Below are positions 9,649 to 18,074 of a stretch of DNA of 35,450 nt, piece by piece (position 1 is the first letter of the stretch; each line of letters starts with the position of its first letter). Made by a program: the position numbers and the translations under genes. Source of the DNA: Amoeboradix gromovi. Taxonomy: Eukaryota > Sanchytriomycota > Sanchytriomycetes > Sanchytriales > Sanchytriaceae. The stretch spans positions 1-35,450 of the forward strand of contig JADGIF010000025.1 in assembly GCA_018985225.1 (NCBI GenBank), given 5' to 3'. Below the pieces are notes generated by a model. It had not been told where the DNA came from, did not search any database, and saw only the letters and a list, made by a program, of their open reading frames with translations.

Positions 9649-9810
9649 ATGCTCGGATGTATTTATCGTTTCTCTACTTTTAGAAACAAACAAGGAATTA
9701 GTAAACCAATATACTTCTATACAGCACGTAAACTGGCTCAAATTATAAAGAATGCAATGGCTCTTTCCTTTGCACTGGTAACTTCGATCACCACACTAAA
9801 TCTCTACTGA
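9649..9810 (+). CDS. Putative 53-aa protein, mitochondrial-like
   Basis: An ATG-initiated 53-aa frame, divergent from the PGAP1 gene with 88 bp between start codons. The N-terminus (MLGCIYRFSTFRNKQG) is basic and Ser/Thr-rich without acids, like a mitochondrial presequence, and residues about 36-51 (AMALSFALVTSITTLNLY) could be a single membrane helix. This layout suits small subunits of respiratory complexes, but I cannot name one. No AATAAA follows closely. It could be chance; support would come from RNA or conservation. Confidence 0.4.
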   Translation: MLGCIYRFSTFRNKQGISKPIYFYTARKLAQIIKNAMALSFALVTSITTLNLY

Positions 9811-10320
9811 TGATATTGCTTCAGTGTCTTTGCATTTATATGCTGGTCTTTCCCAACACTCTTTTTACATATCAGATCTAAATTTGTCGCATTTCTGATG
9901 TTAGCGATCACTCTAGAGTGAGTGCAAGGTTCTGTACCACGGTGCGCTCTATATTTGGACACCTTACTTGTCCGGGTTCCAATAAGCCATCTCTTTTTTC
10001 GCTGTCTTTTATTAAATCCACACTATTCTCCATAGAGTATGAACAGCTACAGCAAGTTTTTAGCTTGAAGGTTGATTCTTCGATTCTGCAGATGCATTCA
10101 CAACTAACAATTACATCACAAAATTATGGTCAGTCAGTCTTCTTGGATCAGCAGTACTTCTTTTAATTTCACAAAGCATTTATCGTGACCATGTGAATTC
10201 TATCGCTCAAGTAGCCTACTTCATTGATAAGAAAAAAGGATTTTGAAAGACTGGTCAGTACTTTGTATTAAGACTTTATAGGTGCCATAATTATTAAAGA
10301 CATTGAAAGCCGTCATTTCT
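9811..10320. other. Intergenic stretch with unassigned open frames
   Basis: A plus-strand frame 9918-10166 lacks an ATG until near its end. On the minus strand an open frame from about 10120 to 9914 reads Cys-rich, protein-like sequence (CECICRI, TCCSCSYS, then a Met followed by ENSVDLIKDSEKRDGLLEPG) but its only ATG gives 41 residues. Neither can be assigned. An upstream exon joined through a short intron is possible but not seen. Confidence 0.3.
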
Positions 10321-10364
10321 AAGTAAATCGGGAAAAGATTGAACCAAGGAATACACATGAACTA

Positions 10365-10500
10365 AATCCATCCTATTCAATTCAGCCTCCGTATAGTGGA
10401 AGTGTATGCAACCACTACAAGGAATCGACTAACATTGTTAACCTCTGTACGTAAATTCTTGGTTTCTCACAAATCAGGAAGTGTAATCAGGAGATTAAGT
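10365..10500 (+). repeat. Degenerate Fanzor-like tail, copy G
   Basis: It aligns in order with the right tail of the better copies: TATTCAATTCAGCCTCCGTA, then a diverged CAACCACTACAAGGA, then AATTCTTGGTTTCTC and AAATCAGGAAGTGTAATCAG. Only the tail remains, with many substitutions; no coding part is left. Confidence 0.5.
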
Positions 10501-10759
10501 ATAAGTGGTTGACTAGATAACTTTGATTTACTTTTACTAACAATCAATTCCAATTCAATAAATTGTTATTAATGATTTAATGAATTTACCGCGCCATTAT
10601 TCCCTATTAATGGAGCTTTCTGATTGAATAAAAGCAAGATAATCTCTTTTCCATCCGTAGCAATTCCCGGAAATAAATTAATGTAAAATAACAAAAAGGT
10701 TACAATTCAAACGTGTACTATTTACGCAGATCTAAAGAAAGCTATTCTGGGACACTTAG

Positions 10760-10900
10760 ACTTGAAATGTATACACACTTGTTGCATTACGATCAATGTC
10801 TTATGCGCGTTAGCGGCCATTGTAACGGATCGACCGATTTTTCCAGTTACTCTGTAAAAATTCTTGATGTCCGAGGAAAGTAGAACTTTTAATGAGGAGT
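10760..10900 (+). repeat. Degenerate Fanzor-like tail, copy H, upstream of LIM gene
   Basis: It contains GCGGCCATTGTAACGGA and AAAAATTCTTGATGTCCGAG, then AGAACTTTTAATGAGGAG, the ordered landmarks of the Fanzor-like right tail. It ends 7 nt before the ATG at 10908 of a short upstream ORF and 44 nt before the LIM start, on the same strand. The end itself is better conserved than the rest. Confidence 0.55.
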
Positions 10901-10907
10901 TGTATTA

Positions 10908-10952
10908 ATGTTTCAAATATCGCGAATGGTTGGTGGCTGGAAAAATGGATGA
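10908..10952 (+). promoter_or_regulatory. Short upstream ORF overlapping the LIM start
   Basis: ATGs at 10908 and 10926 share a frame that ends in TGA at 10952, overlapping the LIM ATG at 10945 in another frame (ATGGATGA). Ribosomes starting here would miss or have to reinitiate at the LIM gene. It may tune expression, or transcription may start downstream of it. Confidence 0.45.
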
Positions 10953-11919
10953 TTTGAGCTCTCTTCTACAATCTCTTCCAAATAAAGTGGACCAAAAAAA
11001 GGAGCAAGGTAGATATACACAGGCTATAAACAACCTGCAAAAAGCTGGTGAGCAAGCTGAAAACTTAAAATCTGATGAACCTGTAAAAGAAATATTAAAG
11101 AAAGAACTATTTCAGGAGTTAAAGAAAGATAAATCATCTCCTTCTGTTGGTAAACAAGCTATAGTTGAATTATGTCGTGGGTGTGGGTTACCAATAACAA
11201 AACAGAATCATGAGGATGGTGTCGCCGTCCTAATTGCTGAATCACTTCCTTTCCATCTCGATTGTCTTAAATGTAAAGCATGTGATAAAGCATTACTTGA
11301 TGAAGTTTATGACTTACAAGGTCATATTTACTGCTTAGAGCACTATGAAGAAATAAACGGCAGCAAATGTGGCTTTTGCAATGAGCTAATAACTGAATCG
11401 TATATCAATGCATTAGATAAGAAATGGCATCCAGAACACTTTTTTTGCTCTCACTGCGGTGTTTTATTTGAAGATGGTCAGTTTATGGAGAACGAAGGTA
11501 AGCCTTACTGCAAACCCCATTTTTTACAGCTCTTTGCTCCTAGTTGTGCTAAATGTTCAAAACCTATAAGTGAAGAAGGTTTAAACGCGTTAAATCAAAT
11601 GTTTCACGCTAGCTGCTTTGTTTGTTTTGTACATTAATAACTAATTTAGCATTGTAACCAGCCCTTTAAAAATGGTCAGTTTTATGCCATCGACAGCAAA
11701 CCATATTGCTTGCAACATTATCACGAACTGAAAGGCACTGTTTGTGCACAATGCAATAAAGCTATTATGGGTAGAACTGTAAATGCGCTAGGTAAATCAT
11801 GGCATGCGGATCACTTTGCCTGCACTTTTTGCAAGAAACTGCTAACAAGCAATGTACCATTCAAGTCAAATGAAGGAAAACCATATTGCTCCACATGTCA
11901 TGTTAAGTTGTATGGGTGA
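10945..11919 (+). CDS. Four-LIM-domain protein (paxillin/Pxl1-like), one 21-nt intron
   Basis: Exons 10945-11628 and 11650-11919 give 317 aa. An N-terminal helical, Lys/Glu-rich region (1-70) precedes four LIM zinc-binding domains at about 77-135, 139-195, 198-256 and 259-316. Each has the C-x2-C...H-x2-C / C-x2-C...C-x2-(C/H) pattern. Without splicing, LIM3 ends at tandem in-frame TAA codons after CFVC; removing 11629-11649 restores CFVCFHCNQPFKNGQF, a perfect LIM core. LIM2-4 resemble paxillin and fungal Pxl1, which act at actin-rich adhesion or division sites; that role is inference. The TTG at 10930 is not used as start. The leader contains a decayed Fanzor-like tail. Confidence 0.9.
11629..11649 (+). 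other. 21-nt intron in LIM gene
   Basis: Starts GTACAT and ends AACTAATTTAG. It is a multiple of three but contains in-frame TAA TAA, so retention truncates the protein inside LIM3. Removal restores the third LIM domain. Confidence 0.9.
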
Positions 11920-12160
11920 GGTTCGCAAGTAAATATCCAGTTCTATAATACTAGTTTTGAACACTTTAAAGCCTTCTTAGATCCCGCTTGCGGTAATAAT
12001 TGAGTTAATACAAGTTCTCAAACCCTTCTGAATGTATAAAATTCCAACGAACCATAATTTTATATTTGGAAGCAAATTGTTGATATCTCTTAGAAAACTA
12101 CTATTTATCGGTTTTGGTTTTAAGTATATTTATTAATATATTTGGAAACGTCAAATTTGA

Positions 12161-12364
12161 TCAATCTAGCACTGGAACTTGAATGAATTCATGATCCTCA
12201 AAATAATCTCTTAAACCAACTTCGCAATCATGAATTTTGAACAAAATAGGTTCTAGGAGTACTTCCTCATCAAGAGAGTCATGGGCACTCTCAATGTGCG
12301 ATGTAAGCTTGTGTTTTAATGTTCTTTCAGATTTCCTTCTGGTATTGGTGATATCTTGTAACAT
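12161..12364 (-). CDS. Hypothetical 67-aa protein
   Basis: ATG at 12364 follows, by 8 nt, the right end of Fanzor-like copy C on the same strand. The product is charged and probably helical, with a basic N-terminus (TNTRRKSERTLKHK) and an acidic C-terminal half (SLDEEVLLEP, DYFEDHEF). No family is recognised. AATAAA occurs about 40 nt after the stop. The gene is convergent with the LIM gene. It may be a short real gene or the first exon of something longer. Confidence 0.45.
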   Translation of the reverse strand: MLQDITNTRRKSERTLKHKLTSHIESAHDSLDEEVLLEPILFKIHDCEVGLRDYFEDHEFIQVPVLD

Positions 12365-12372
12365 GATACTTT

Positions 12373-12830
12373 CTCCACGTTAATAGTCCTGATTTCCGAG
12401 AAAATCGAGAATTTCCAGAGAAACTAGCAGTGCTAAATGCTCCATTACAGTGACTGCTCACGCTTGCACTACCTTGAGGCGGTATTTAATAATGATGTAT
12501 ATACTTGATGTATATATTCCTTGTTGTCAAATGATCTCTATTGTCGCACAAGTGGTAAGACCAACACACTTTAGCTTTGCTTAGTCACATAAGAATTATT
12601 AAATAAATAGTTTACGGGTTTACTTATCGTTGACCTCTTTTGAAGGTGGGTTGAAAGACATCTAATTCTTCCATGTTTGGACTAGTTCCTCGACATTGAT
12701 GAATGTATGCTGTACCTATCAGTTATTTCTTTAAATTTGACATATTCGGGATTACATCCATTGATTCCATTTACCATTTGTGAAAATGAAGAATATAGAG
12801 CATTTATAGCATTGGAATAGTCATGAAATT
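12373..12830 (-). mobile_element. Fanzor-like element remnant, copy C
   Basis: Minus-strand copy with a well-preserved right tail at 12373-12500 (TCAGGACTATTAACGTGG) and a conserved left part at about 12690-12810, but the zinc-ribbon coding segment is scrambled. It lies head to head with copy D, forming an inverted pair centred near 12830. Confidence 0.7.
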
Positions 12831-13418
12831 ATGTGGAATTTTTATATATTTTTGTATCATTTCAATACTTTTCCAGATTTTTTTAATAGCTCAAATACTC
12901 GATATTCTTCCTTTTCGCAAATGGTAAATGGAGTAAATAGATGTAATCCCAAATATGTCAAATTTAAAGAAATAATTAACAGGTACAGCATACAAAGACT
13001 TATGATTTTTTATACTTACCCTCGTTCAATACGAGCCAGATGCTAAGTAGCTTGTCGAGCAAGGTCGCAAGAAACATGGCTACAATGTCCCATTACGCAT
13101 TCAAGGAATGCTTGAAGTTCAAGTGTAAGCAAAGAGGAAAGACGATAATCGAATGCAATGAATCATTTACTAGTCAGATATGTACAAGGTGTGGTACTCT
13201 AAAGAAAACCAGTTTAGAAACCTACACCTGTACCAATTGTCATTGGAGATAGATAGAGACCATATGGCAGCAAGGAGCATATACATCAAGTATCTGCATC
13301 CTTATTCAATCCCGCCTATGAGTAGTGAAAGCGTGACCGATCACTGTAACGGAGAAACTAGCATTAGTTTCTCTGTGGAAATTCTCGATTTTCTCGGAAA
13401 TCAGGATTTTTAACAAGT
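12831..13418 (+). mobile_element. Fanzor-like element remnant, copy D
   Basis: Plus-strand copy whose left blocks (TTTCAATACTTTTCCAGATT, AATACTCGATATTCTTCCTT) match copies A and E, and whose right tail ends AAATCAGGATTTTTAACAAG. It keeps a little more of the nuclease upstream of the zinc ribbon than the others (NMATMSHYAFKECLKFKCKQ), so it is not the same deletion product as B and E. Confidence 0.75.
13076..13413 (+). pseudogene. Fanzor C-terminal fragment (copy D), frameshifted
   Basis: One frame reads MATMSHYAFKECLKFKCKQR, then IIECNESFTSQICTRCG and CTNCHW before a stop; the next frame continues EIDRDHMAARSIYIKYLH. The four-cysteine zinc ribbon (CTRCG...CTNC) is intact here, unlike copies B and E. 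A one-base change right after it separates the ribbon from the RuvC-III aspartate motif. The order (LSHY-F-like segment, ECNESFTS, zinc ribbon, DRDxxAAR) is diagnostic of Fanzor/TnpB. Catalytic RuvC-I and II are missing; inactive. Confidence 0.8.
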
Positions 13419-13627
13419 AGAATGTAACGCTTTGAATATATGGATCAGATTTATTAACTGGTATTTTAATATGCTCTCCAGAAAGTACTTCAGTATTATA
13501 AGAGTTATACGATTCTTAAATGAGTCTATTATGCAGAACAACTACTCTATTCAAAAACTTATACCTTTTGAAAAGTTTGTCTAGCCGTGGTAGAGCGTGC
13601 ACCACCGGGTATAATCAAAGTATTACT

Positions 13628-14335
13628 TTAAACTCTATCAGTACCACTATATTCATCGTAATCCGAGTACTCTGAATACTCTAGTTGGGTTGTACGGTTA
13701 TATTCAGTCGATTGCAAATCGCTATAGAAAGTAGGCGTAGTTGTAGCATATTCCGAAAAGCTCTCGTCCCCATTAGATGCAAGACCGGTGGAAAAGTATT
13801 TTGTGCTTCTATCTTCATAATAAGTGTCATTGTTAGAAGAATGCATGAGGTTTGCAGAGTTAACGTCTTGCACAGGAAACTCATAGTCTCTAGAGGAGCT
13901 CATTGACTGACTATCAGAGGTATCATTCAGAATCATTTTGCTTCTCGAATTTCTTCTCTTTCGCATTATGCAAGCTGTAAATCCAAAAAGTGACACTACC
14001 CCACATCCAATGCCGCCGATTAGATAGTACGAGTGCGCATAAGCACTAAATCCTTGCTCGCTGCTGTCATCCTGATCATCGCCATCGTTTATTTCTGTGC
14101 CTTCTGTTATTGGAGCGCTTGTTTCAATAGCTGATGCTGTTTCAGTAGATATAGCAGCTGGCGCAAAAGATTCCACTGGGGATGGTGCTACCTGTAACAC
14201 CTGCTCTGCTTCAGATGCAGATGAGAAGGCTTTGTCTGCAATGCTTTTTATGGCAGGGGATAGTTTTTCTACAGAGCTCGTTATGCTTTCTGGGAACGAG
14301 AACCCATTTGTAGAAATAAATAGCAGAGACAGCAT
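13628..14335 (-). CDS. Type I membrane protein with Ser/Thr-rich ectodomain
   Basis: The 235-aa product has an N-terminal signal-like stretch (MLSLLFISTNGFSFP), an extracellular Ser/Thr/Ala/Glu-rich region to about residue 103, one TM helix at about 104-126 (YLIGGIGCGVVSLFGFTACI) followed by the stop-transfer MRKRRNSRSK, and a cytoplasmic tail rich in Ser, Asp and Tyr ending in repeated acidic EYSEYSDYDEYSG. It resembles fungal mucin-like wall-stress sensors or adhesion proteins in layout only; there is no WSC domain. Multiple Tyr/Ser-acidic sites suggest phosphorylation. Not assigned to a family. Confidence 0.7.
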   Translation of the reverse strand: MLSLLFISTNGFSFPESITSSVEKLSPAIKSIADKAFSSASEAEQVLQVAPSPVESFAPAAISTETASAIETSAPITEGTEINDGDDQDDSSEQGFSAYAHSYYLIGGIGCGVVSLFGFTACIMRKRRNSRSKMILNDTSDSQSMSSSRDYEFPVQDVNSANLMHSSNNDTYYEDRSTKYFSTGLASNGDESFSEYATTTPTFYSDLQSTEYNRTTQLEYSEYSDYDEYSGTDRV

Positions 14336-14489
14336 GTATTCAGTTTGGGTCTGGACTACATTTATTGGTTATGCAAATCCTATTTGTCAATCAAACATCG
14401 TGAAAATGAATTTGAAGTTACCTAATTGGACAAAGATATTAAAAATAGTCCTGATAATAAACCGTGATAAACATGATGAAATAGAAGTT

Positions 14490-15008
14490 TTATTCAAAAG
14501 TTTGTCTGGTGTACTTCAGCCATTTTCTATACGACATCATTCGTTCAACAACGAACGGCGTTAATACAACAGTGCATACTAATGATATGCTATAAACTAG
14601 ATACAGGGAAGAAGAGACTGTGTCCCGGAGGCCGTGAAGCTGTTCATCAGTAAAACTGTTTGTCTTTGTAAGCTGTAAATGAGATATTTGCTTGTCCACT
14701 TCATCACGAGTAACGATCAAGCTAAAAATACAAAAAGAGAGAGAAATTGCTTGGTTAATAACATAAAGAAAAATGGATACATATATTGCTTTGCTGCTGC
14801 TTTTCATAACAGCATATACTCCAAACATTCCACACAGAATCATGCTACTAGCATGAATATAACTAAAGACAATAAAAGCTAAACTAAAGTTTTCAAATAC
14901 GATGACAAACTTCGAAATTCCAAACAGGATAGAAAGGACGAAAAGAACCAGCATTCCAATCCTTATTCCACAACAACAACAATTTGGTTCGATTGCTTTT
15001 GATCGCAT
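14490..15008 (-). CDS. Tetraspan membrane protein 1 (CCCCG-R-G family)
   Basis: From ATG 15008 the protein has 172 aa, four TM helices, an N-terminal EPNCCCCGIRIG motif just before TM1 and a C-terminal YRKWLK. It is one of three tandem paralogues on this strand. The Cys-cluster/R-x-G start resembles LAPTM4-like and some fungal tetraspan proteins; a sorting or endolysosomal role is inference. The reading frame extends upstream to 15149, but that part is translated Fanzor-like tail (copy I); the conserved family start is M15008. The TAA stop lies inside AATAAA. Confidence 0.75.
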   Translation of the reverse strand: MRSKAIEPNCCCCGIRIGMLVLFVLSILFGISKFVIVFENFSLAFIVFSYIHASSMILCGMFGVYAVMKSSSKAIYVSIFLYVINQAISLSFCIFSLIVTRDEVDKQISHLQLTKTNSFTDEQLHGLRDTVSSSLYLVYSISLVCTVVLTPFVVERMMSYRKWLKYTRQTFE

Positions 15009-15012
15009 GTCA

Positions 15013-15150
15013 CACTCCTCATAAAACTCCCGGTTTCCTAGAAAATAAAGAATTTCGATAGGGAAACTGATATGTGTCTCCAAATTAGGTCTATTCAGAG
15101 TTATATTATACATGCTGAGCAGTAAATGCTTCATTCCGCCAATGTTCATA
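15013..15150 (-). repeat. Diverged Fanzor-like tail, copy I, abutting tetraspan gene 1
   Basis: On the minus strand it reads AATGAAGCATTTACTGCTCA near 15130 (zinc-ribbon start of the other copies), then GAAATTCTTTATTTTCTAGG and GGAGTTTTATGAGGAG, ending 6 nt before the ATG at 15008. The region between is partly deleted. It forms the whole immediate leader of the gene. Confidence 0.65.
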
Positions 15151-15500
15151 CCTCTTCCCTAGGAGATAATTTCAAACTTAGACCAGTTTCTAAGTGTAAA
15201 ACACCTTAGCCATATCGCTTGACGATCTTTAAATGTCACCATATGGCAGAGATGACTTGGTACCATTTACTATGCACAAGCATTTAATATTTTGATTTGA
15301 TTAGGTTATAATATGTACTAGTAAATGATAAAATTCATCTGATCTAGACAAATGGTTTATTTAAGTAGAACCGATTACTCTTGTCCTCAAGATTCTGCAA
15401 AAACAAATAAAATATCGTTTAAGTTTTACTTTGATTAGCAATACAACTAGTTATGCATCACTATAGCTCCATATTATCCTTAATAATATTTTACATGAAT
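15151..15500. other. Intergenic stretch
   Basis: AT-rich sequence between two co-directional tetraspan genes. I see no gene, tRNA or repeat. It should hold the 3' end of gene 2, whose stop overlaps AATAAA at 15500-15505, and any promoter of gene 1 upstream of the Fanzor-like tail. Confidence 0.4.
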
Positions 15501-16016
15501 TTATTTAAAACTTCGTTCTTTTTTTAGCCATTTGGTATAGATTAGCATCCAGTTTATTGCTATTGGCATTAGGATGATACTAAAGCTTAACAGCCCGGTA
15601 AAAAACAAATATAATCCGATTCTTGTATGCTTTCTGATTGACTGCATTTTTTCCTCATAGTTTTCTTGTTCAAAAGCATATCCTTTGTACTTGTTCATCG
15701 ACTTGTCTACTACTTTTTCCATAACACTCAGTATATAGATGTAGTTTCCAATAGCAATGACTTCTGCAATTAGATAAACCACCATTGATATTTGTATTAA
15801 TCTCTTCTTGTTTGTATACATGGCAATAATTCCAACTACTCCGCTTGTAATCATGCACGAGCTGTGCAAATGCTCCATTATTATTATTAGTCCTCCCCAG
15901 TTTTCTGATATCATCAGCAAACTGACGATCCCGAATGTTATGTTGAACGTAAATAATGTTATTAATCCTAATCTAATTGGACAACAAGAGCAACTCGTTG
16001 GTTCTACAGCTTTCAT
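15501..16016 (-). CDS. Tetraspan membrane protein 2 (CCCCG-R-G family)
   Basis: 171 aa from ATG 16016, with the paralogue motif EPTSCSCCPIRLG before TM1, four predicted TM helices and a C-terminal YTKWLKKE. The TM3-TM4 loop is longer and charged (NKYKGYAFEQENYEEKMQ). The frame continues upstream without an ATG to 16127, so the start was chosen by alignment with the two neighbours. The stop codon lies inside AATAAA (15500-15505). It is more diverged than paralogues 1 and 3. Confidence 0.7.
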   Translation of the reverse strand: MKAVEPTSCSCCPIRLGLITLFTFNITFGIVSLLMISENWGGLIIIMEHLHSSCMITSGVVGIIAMYTNKKRLIQISMVVYLIAEVIAIGNYIYILSVMEKVVDKSMNKYKGYAFEQENYEEKMQSIRKHTRIGLYLFFTGLLSFSIILMPIAINWMLIYTKWLKKERSFK

Positions 16017-16127
16017 AAGTCTGTTCCATCCCTCGTGGCAATTGCATGAGATGATTAACTTGCCAATACTTCTAGTCAAAAAATAATTTTCAAACTTAAA
16101 TAATTGTGATTGAATGAATAGTCCCAA

Positions 16128-16616
16128 GCTTGTAAGCCCTGAGCTATAAAAAATTTCTTTAACGTTCAGTTAGTATATAAAATTACACTTTTAAGATGTC
16201 CTTCGCTTTCTCATAGATTGTTAGCTTCATCATCTTATTCATACTCATAGCCATACAGTTCTAAACATAAGTTCTCTATACTCTTGATCCATGGGTATCA
16301 AGTCGCTTATTTTATCGACGATTTTAAGGTTGATGTAATATCCTCATGTGACTTTTTTACCGTGCTTTCAGTGCTTTTTGATAGCTTTTGGACAAGTAGC
16401 AAGCAGTTTTTGGCCGTCTGCTCTAATCCTAATTTTGGTTCCATTAAGCATGACTCTTATTTTGAGGTTAATTTCCACTATGGATTTTCTCATATTTAAG
16501 GCTTTTTCCTTACCTGATATATATGGAAGCGCAAATTAGTTCTGTTTAGATAAAGCTGGTGTTAGTGGAGCGCTAACTAGAGAAATAAACGGCTTGTAAT
16601 TGAAAGAATTCGATAT
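16128..16616. other. Intergenic stretch with a possible 45-aa ORF
   Basis: On the minus strand 16444-16307 an ATG-initiated 45-aa frame reads MEPKLGLEQTAKNCLLLVQK followed by a Ser/Lys-rich amphipathic part, and could be a small coiled-coil protein or a first exon. Sequence just downstream (DLIPMDQEYRELMF) is protein-like in another frame, but no clean 19-21 nt intron joins them. Otherwise nothing is recognised. Confidence 0.3.
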
Positions 16617-17102
16617 TTATTCAAAAGTGTTTCTCTTTGTCTTCAACCACTTACGGTAAGTGATCATTCTTTCGGAAATCAAGATTGTGAAAATGACACT
16701 AACGGCCAAAGATATACCATAAACAGCGTATGCGCTAGTTGTTGAAGAGGCCCGTAGCTTGTCCACTTCCTCGTCACTAAGCGTAACCGAATTGTCATCT
16801 TTCTGATAAGGAAATTCAGAAATGATAAACGGCTTTAGCGCAGTCATCGCGTAAATGCTTAGTGCAATTGAGATCATCTGGGTGATAATAAACAATACCA
16901 ATGCAAGTACTGTAGCTGCACTGCTCTTTTTAATAACTGCAAACAATCCGATGATTCCACCGACTACCATACAGGTACCTTGGCCGAAGCTTCCAAACAC
17001 AAAGTCGATTATTCCAAATACTAAAGATAAGAAAAATAATATCCCCAATCCAACCCTAACTCCACAACAGCAACATTTAGGTTCTTTCGTTCTCGTAGTC
17101 AT
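16617..17102 (-). CDS. Tetraspan membrane protein 3 (CCCCG-R-G family)
   Basis: 161 aa starting MTTRTKEPKCCCCGVRVG, four TM helices, and a C-terminal MITYRKWLKTKRNTFE that closely matches paralogue 1. Tandem same-strand arrangement with the other two indicates local duplication. The stop TAA lies inside AATAAA (16616-16621). The ATG at 17102 is unambiguous. Function unknown; the membrane topology and the Cys-rich cytosolic N-terminus (possible palmitoylation) are what can be seen. Confidence 0.8.
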   Translation of the reverse strand: MTTRTKEPKCCCCGVRVGLGILFFLSLVFGIIDFVFGSFGQGTCMVVGGIIGLFAVIKKSSAATVLALVLFIITQMISIALSIYAMTALKPFIISEFPYQKDDNSVTLSDEEVDKLRASSTTSAYAVYGISLAVSVIFTILISERMITYRKWLKTKRNTFE

Positions 17103-17493
17103 GTATCACCCCTTCCCCACTATTGTGAAAAATAAATTATTTTTGAATTCCAAACTTGAGCCTTTCCTACTGATACTTGGCATGACTTAAGCGAGCTATA
17201 TAGTTTCGTCTTACTCTAAATCTTATAAAAATTTGGCTTTTGTTAGAGTTCGTTAACAACGAACTCTCCGTAAAAGATGAGAGTGTGTATGGTTTCTTTG
17301 GAGTTCATTCAGAATAATCGTAGGTTAATATTCTGAGTGGCTGATGATCTTTTATGATGGTTGATAAGGATTGAACCATTTGCTATATTTGATTAAAAAA
17401 GATCTCACAATTTTGTTTCATTTGACCTTTTTATTTATTATTTCGTGCACTCAAGTTCCATCCGAGATATAAATACAGCCATTGGATATGCTC
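17103..17493. other. Intergenic stretch with a small hairpin
   Basis: Contains a perfect 10-bp inverted repeat with a 3-nt loop at 17245-17267 (AGAGTTCGTT-AAC-AACGAACTCT), upstream of tetraspan gene 3. A GGTTCAATCC-like B-box string on the minus strand near 17370 is not accompanied by a tRNA. No gene seen. Confidence 0.4.
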
Positions 17494-17757
17494 TTAAGAG
17501 AGCGTGTCAAAGAGATATTTCCAGTAGTGTGCAGGTCTAAATCCACTTGATTTGCAACACACCACGAACTTGATGTAAAACTCATTCAATGTCTCGATCC
17601 TCTCACTGTTGTTCAAATTGCAAAGCTTAGCCTCAATTTCGTAAACCTGGTTCAAAGTTAACCTTGAAATTCCAATGATTTCTGTCATCCTAATAACGTA
17701 GACCTCTGTCATTAGCGGCTCATTGTATCCAAACAGTATTTGCGAAATAGTTTTCAT
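17494..17757 (-). CDS. Hypothetical 87-aa protein
   Basis: The first ATG in frame is at 17757 (KTISQILFGYNEP...). The open frame reaches back to 17811 with residues that also look coding (CFDLELQNGTT), so a short upstream exon may be missing; a candidate GTG...TTTAG 19-mer lies just there but does not give an ATG. The product is soluble and mostly helical, ending FRPAHYWKYLFDTLS. No family recognised. Divergent from the AVT transporter gene. Confidence 0.55.
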   Translation of the reverse strand: MKTISQILFGYNEPLMTEVYVIRMTEIIGISRLTLNQVYEIEAKLCNLNNSERIETLNEFYIKFVVCCKSSGFRPAHYWKYLFDTLS

Positions 17758-17811
17758 TTGTTTTAAAGTTGTCCCATTTTGCAGCTCTAAATCGAAACAA
17801 GACACCTCCAA

Positions 17812-18074
17812 CAGATGTTAATTCAAAACGAATCTTGTTGTATATTTATAAAAATATCGATCAAAATCACCATCTTAGTTTTTACAGTAGGACAAGAATT
17901 AGCTAGCAATCTAACAATTACGTGACATCTCCGTGAATTAGCAAATGATCTTAATTTAGTATTTGTGTCTATGAAAGATAGACAGCGGCGAAGATCAAAA
18001 AGCTATTTTTTACTTCCAGATGTGATCTATTGAAGTTTTCGTCGGTCTTTGATTCTCTCTGAAACATATCCTCT
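17812..18074. promoter_or_regulatory. Divergent intergenic region
   Basis: About 260-315 bp separate the hypothetical 87-aa gene (minus) from the AVT-type gene (plus), one of the longest shared promoter regions here. AT-rich; no specific element is recognised. Confidence 0.4.

Noticed and set aside
9918-10166. 82-residue plus-strand open frame
   Set aside because: It starts with GTG, lacks an internal ATG until near the end and shows no motif; the opposite strand looks equally protein-like, so neither is called.
10891-10900. AGGAG-like strings just before start codons read as bacterial ribosome binding sites
   Set aside because: The genome is eukaryotic with spliceosomal introns and AATAAA signals; the strings are the ends of a repeated element.
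13565-13620. tRNA-like A-box string near 13582
   Set aside because: No matching B box, acceptor stem or cloverleaf could be drawn.
14490-15149. Longer N-terminus for tetraspan gene 1
   Set aside because: The extra residues translate the Fanzor-like tail; the paralogues begin at the position of M15008.
16017-16060. Possible Fanzor-like terminus upstream of tetraspan gene 2 (CGAGGGATGGAA)
   Set aside because: Only about 12 nt match the solo terminus at 6550-6565; the conserved AAATCAGGACTTTT part is missing.
17365-17385. B-box-like GGTTCAATCC on the minus strand
   Set aside because: No A box at the right distance and no acceptor stem.
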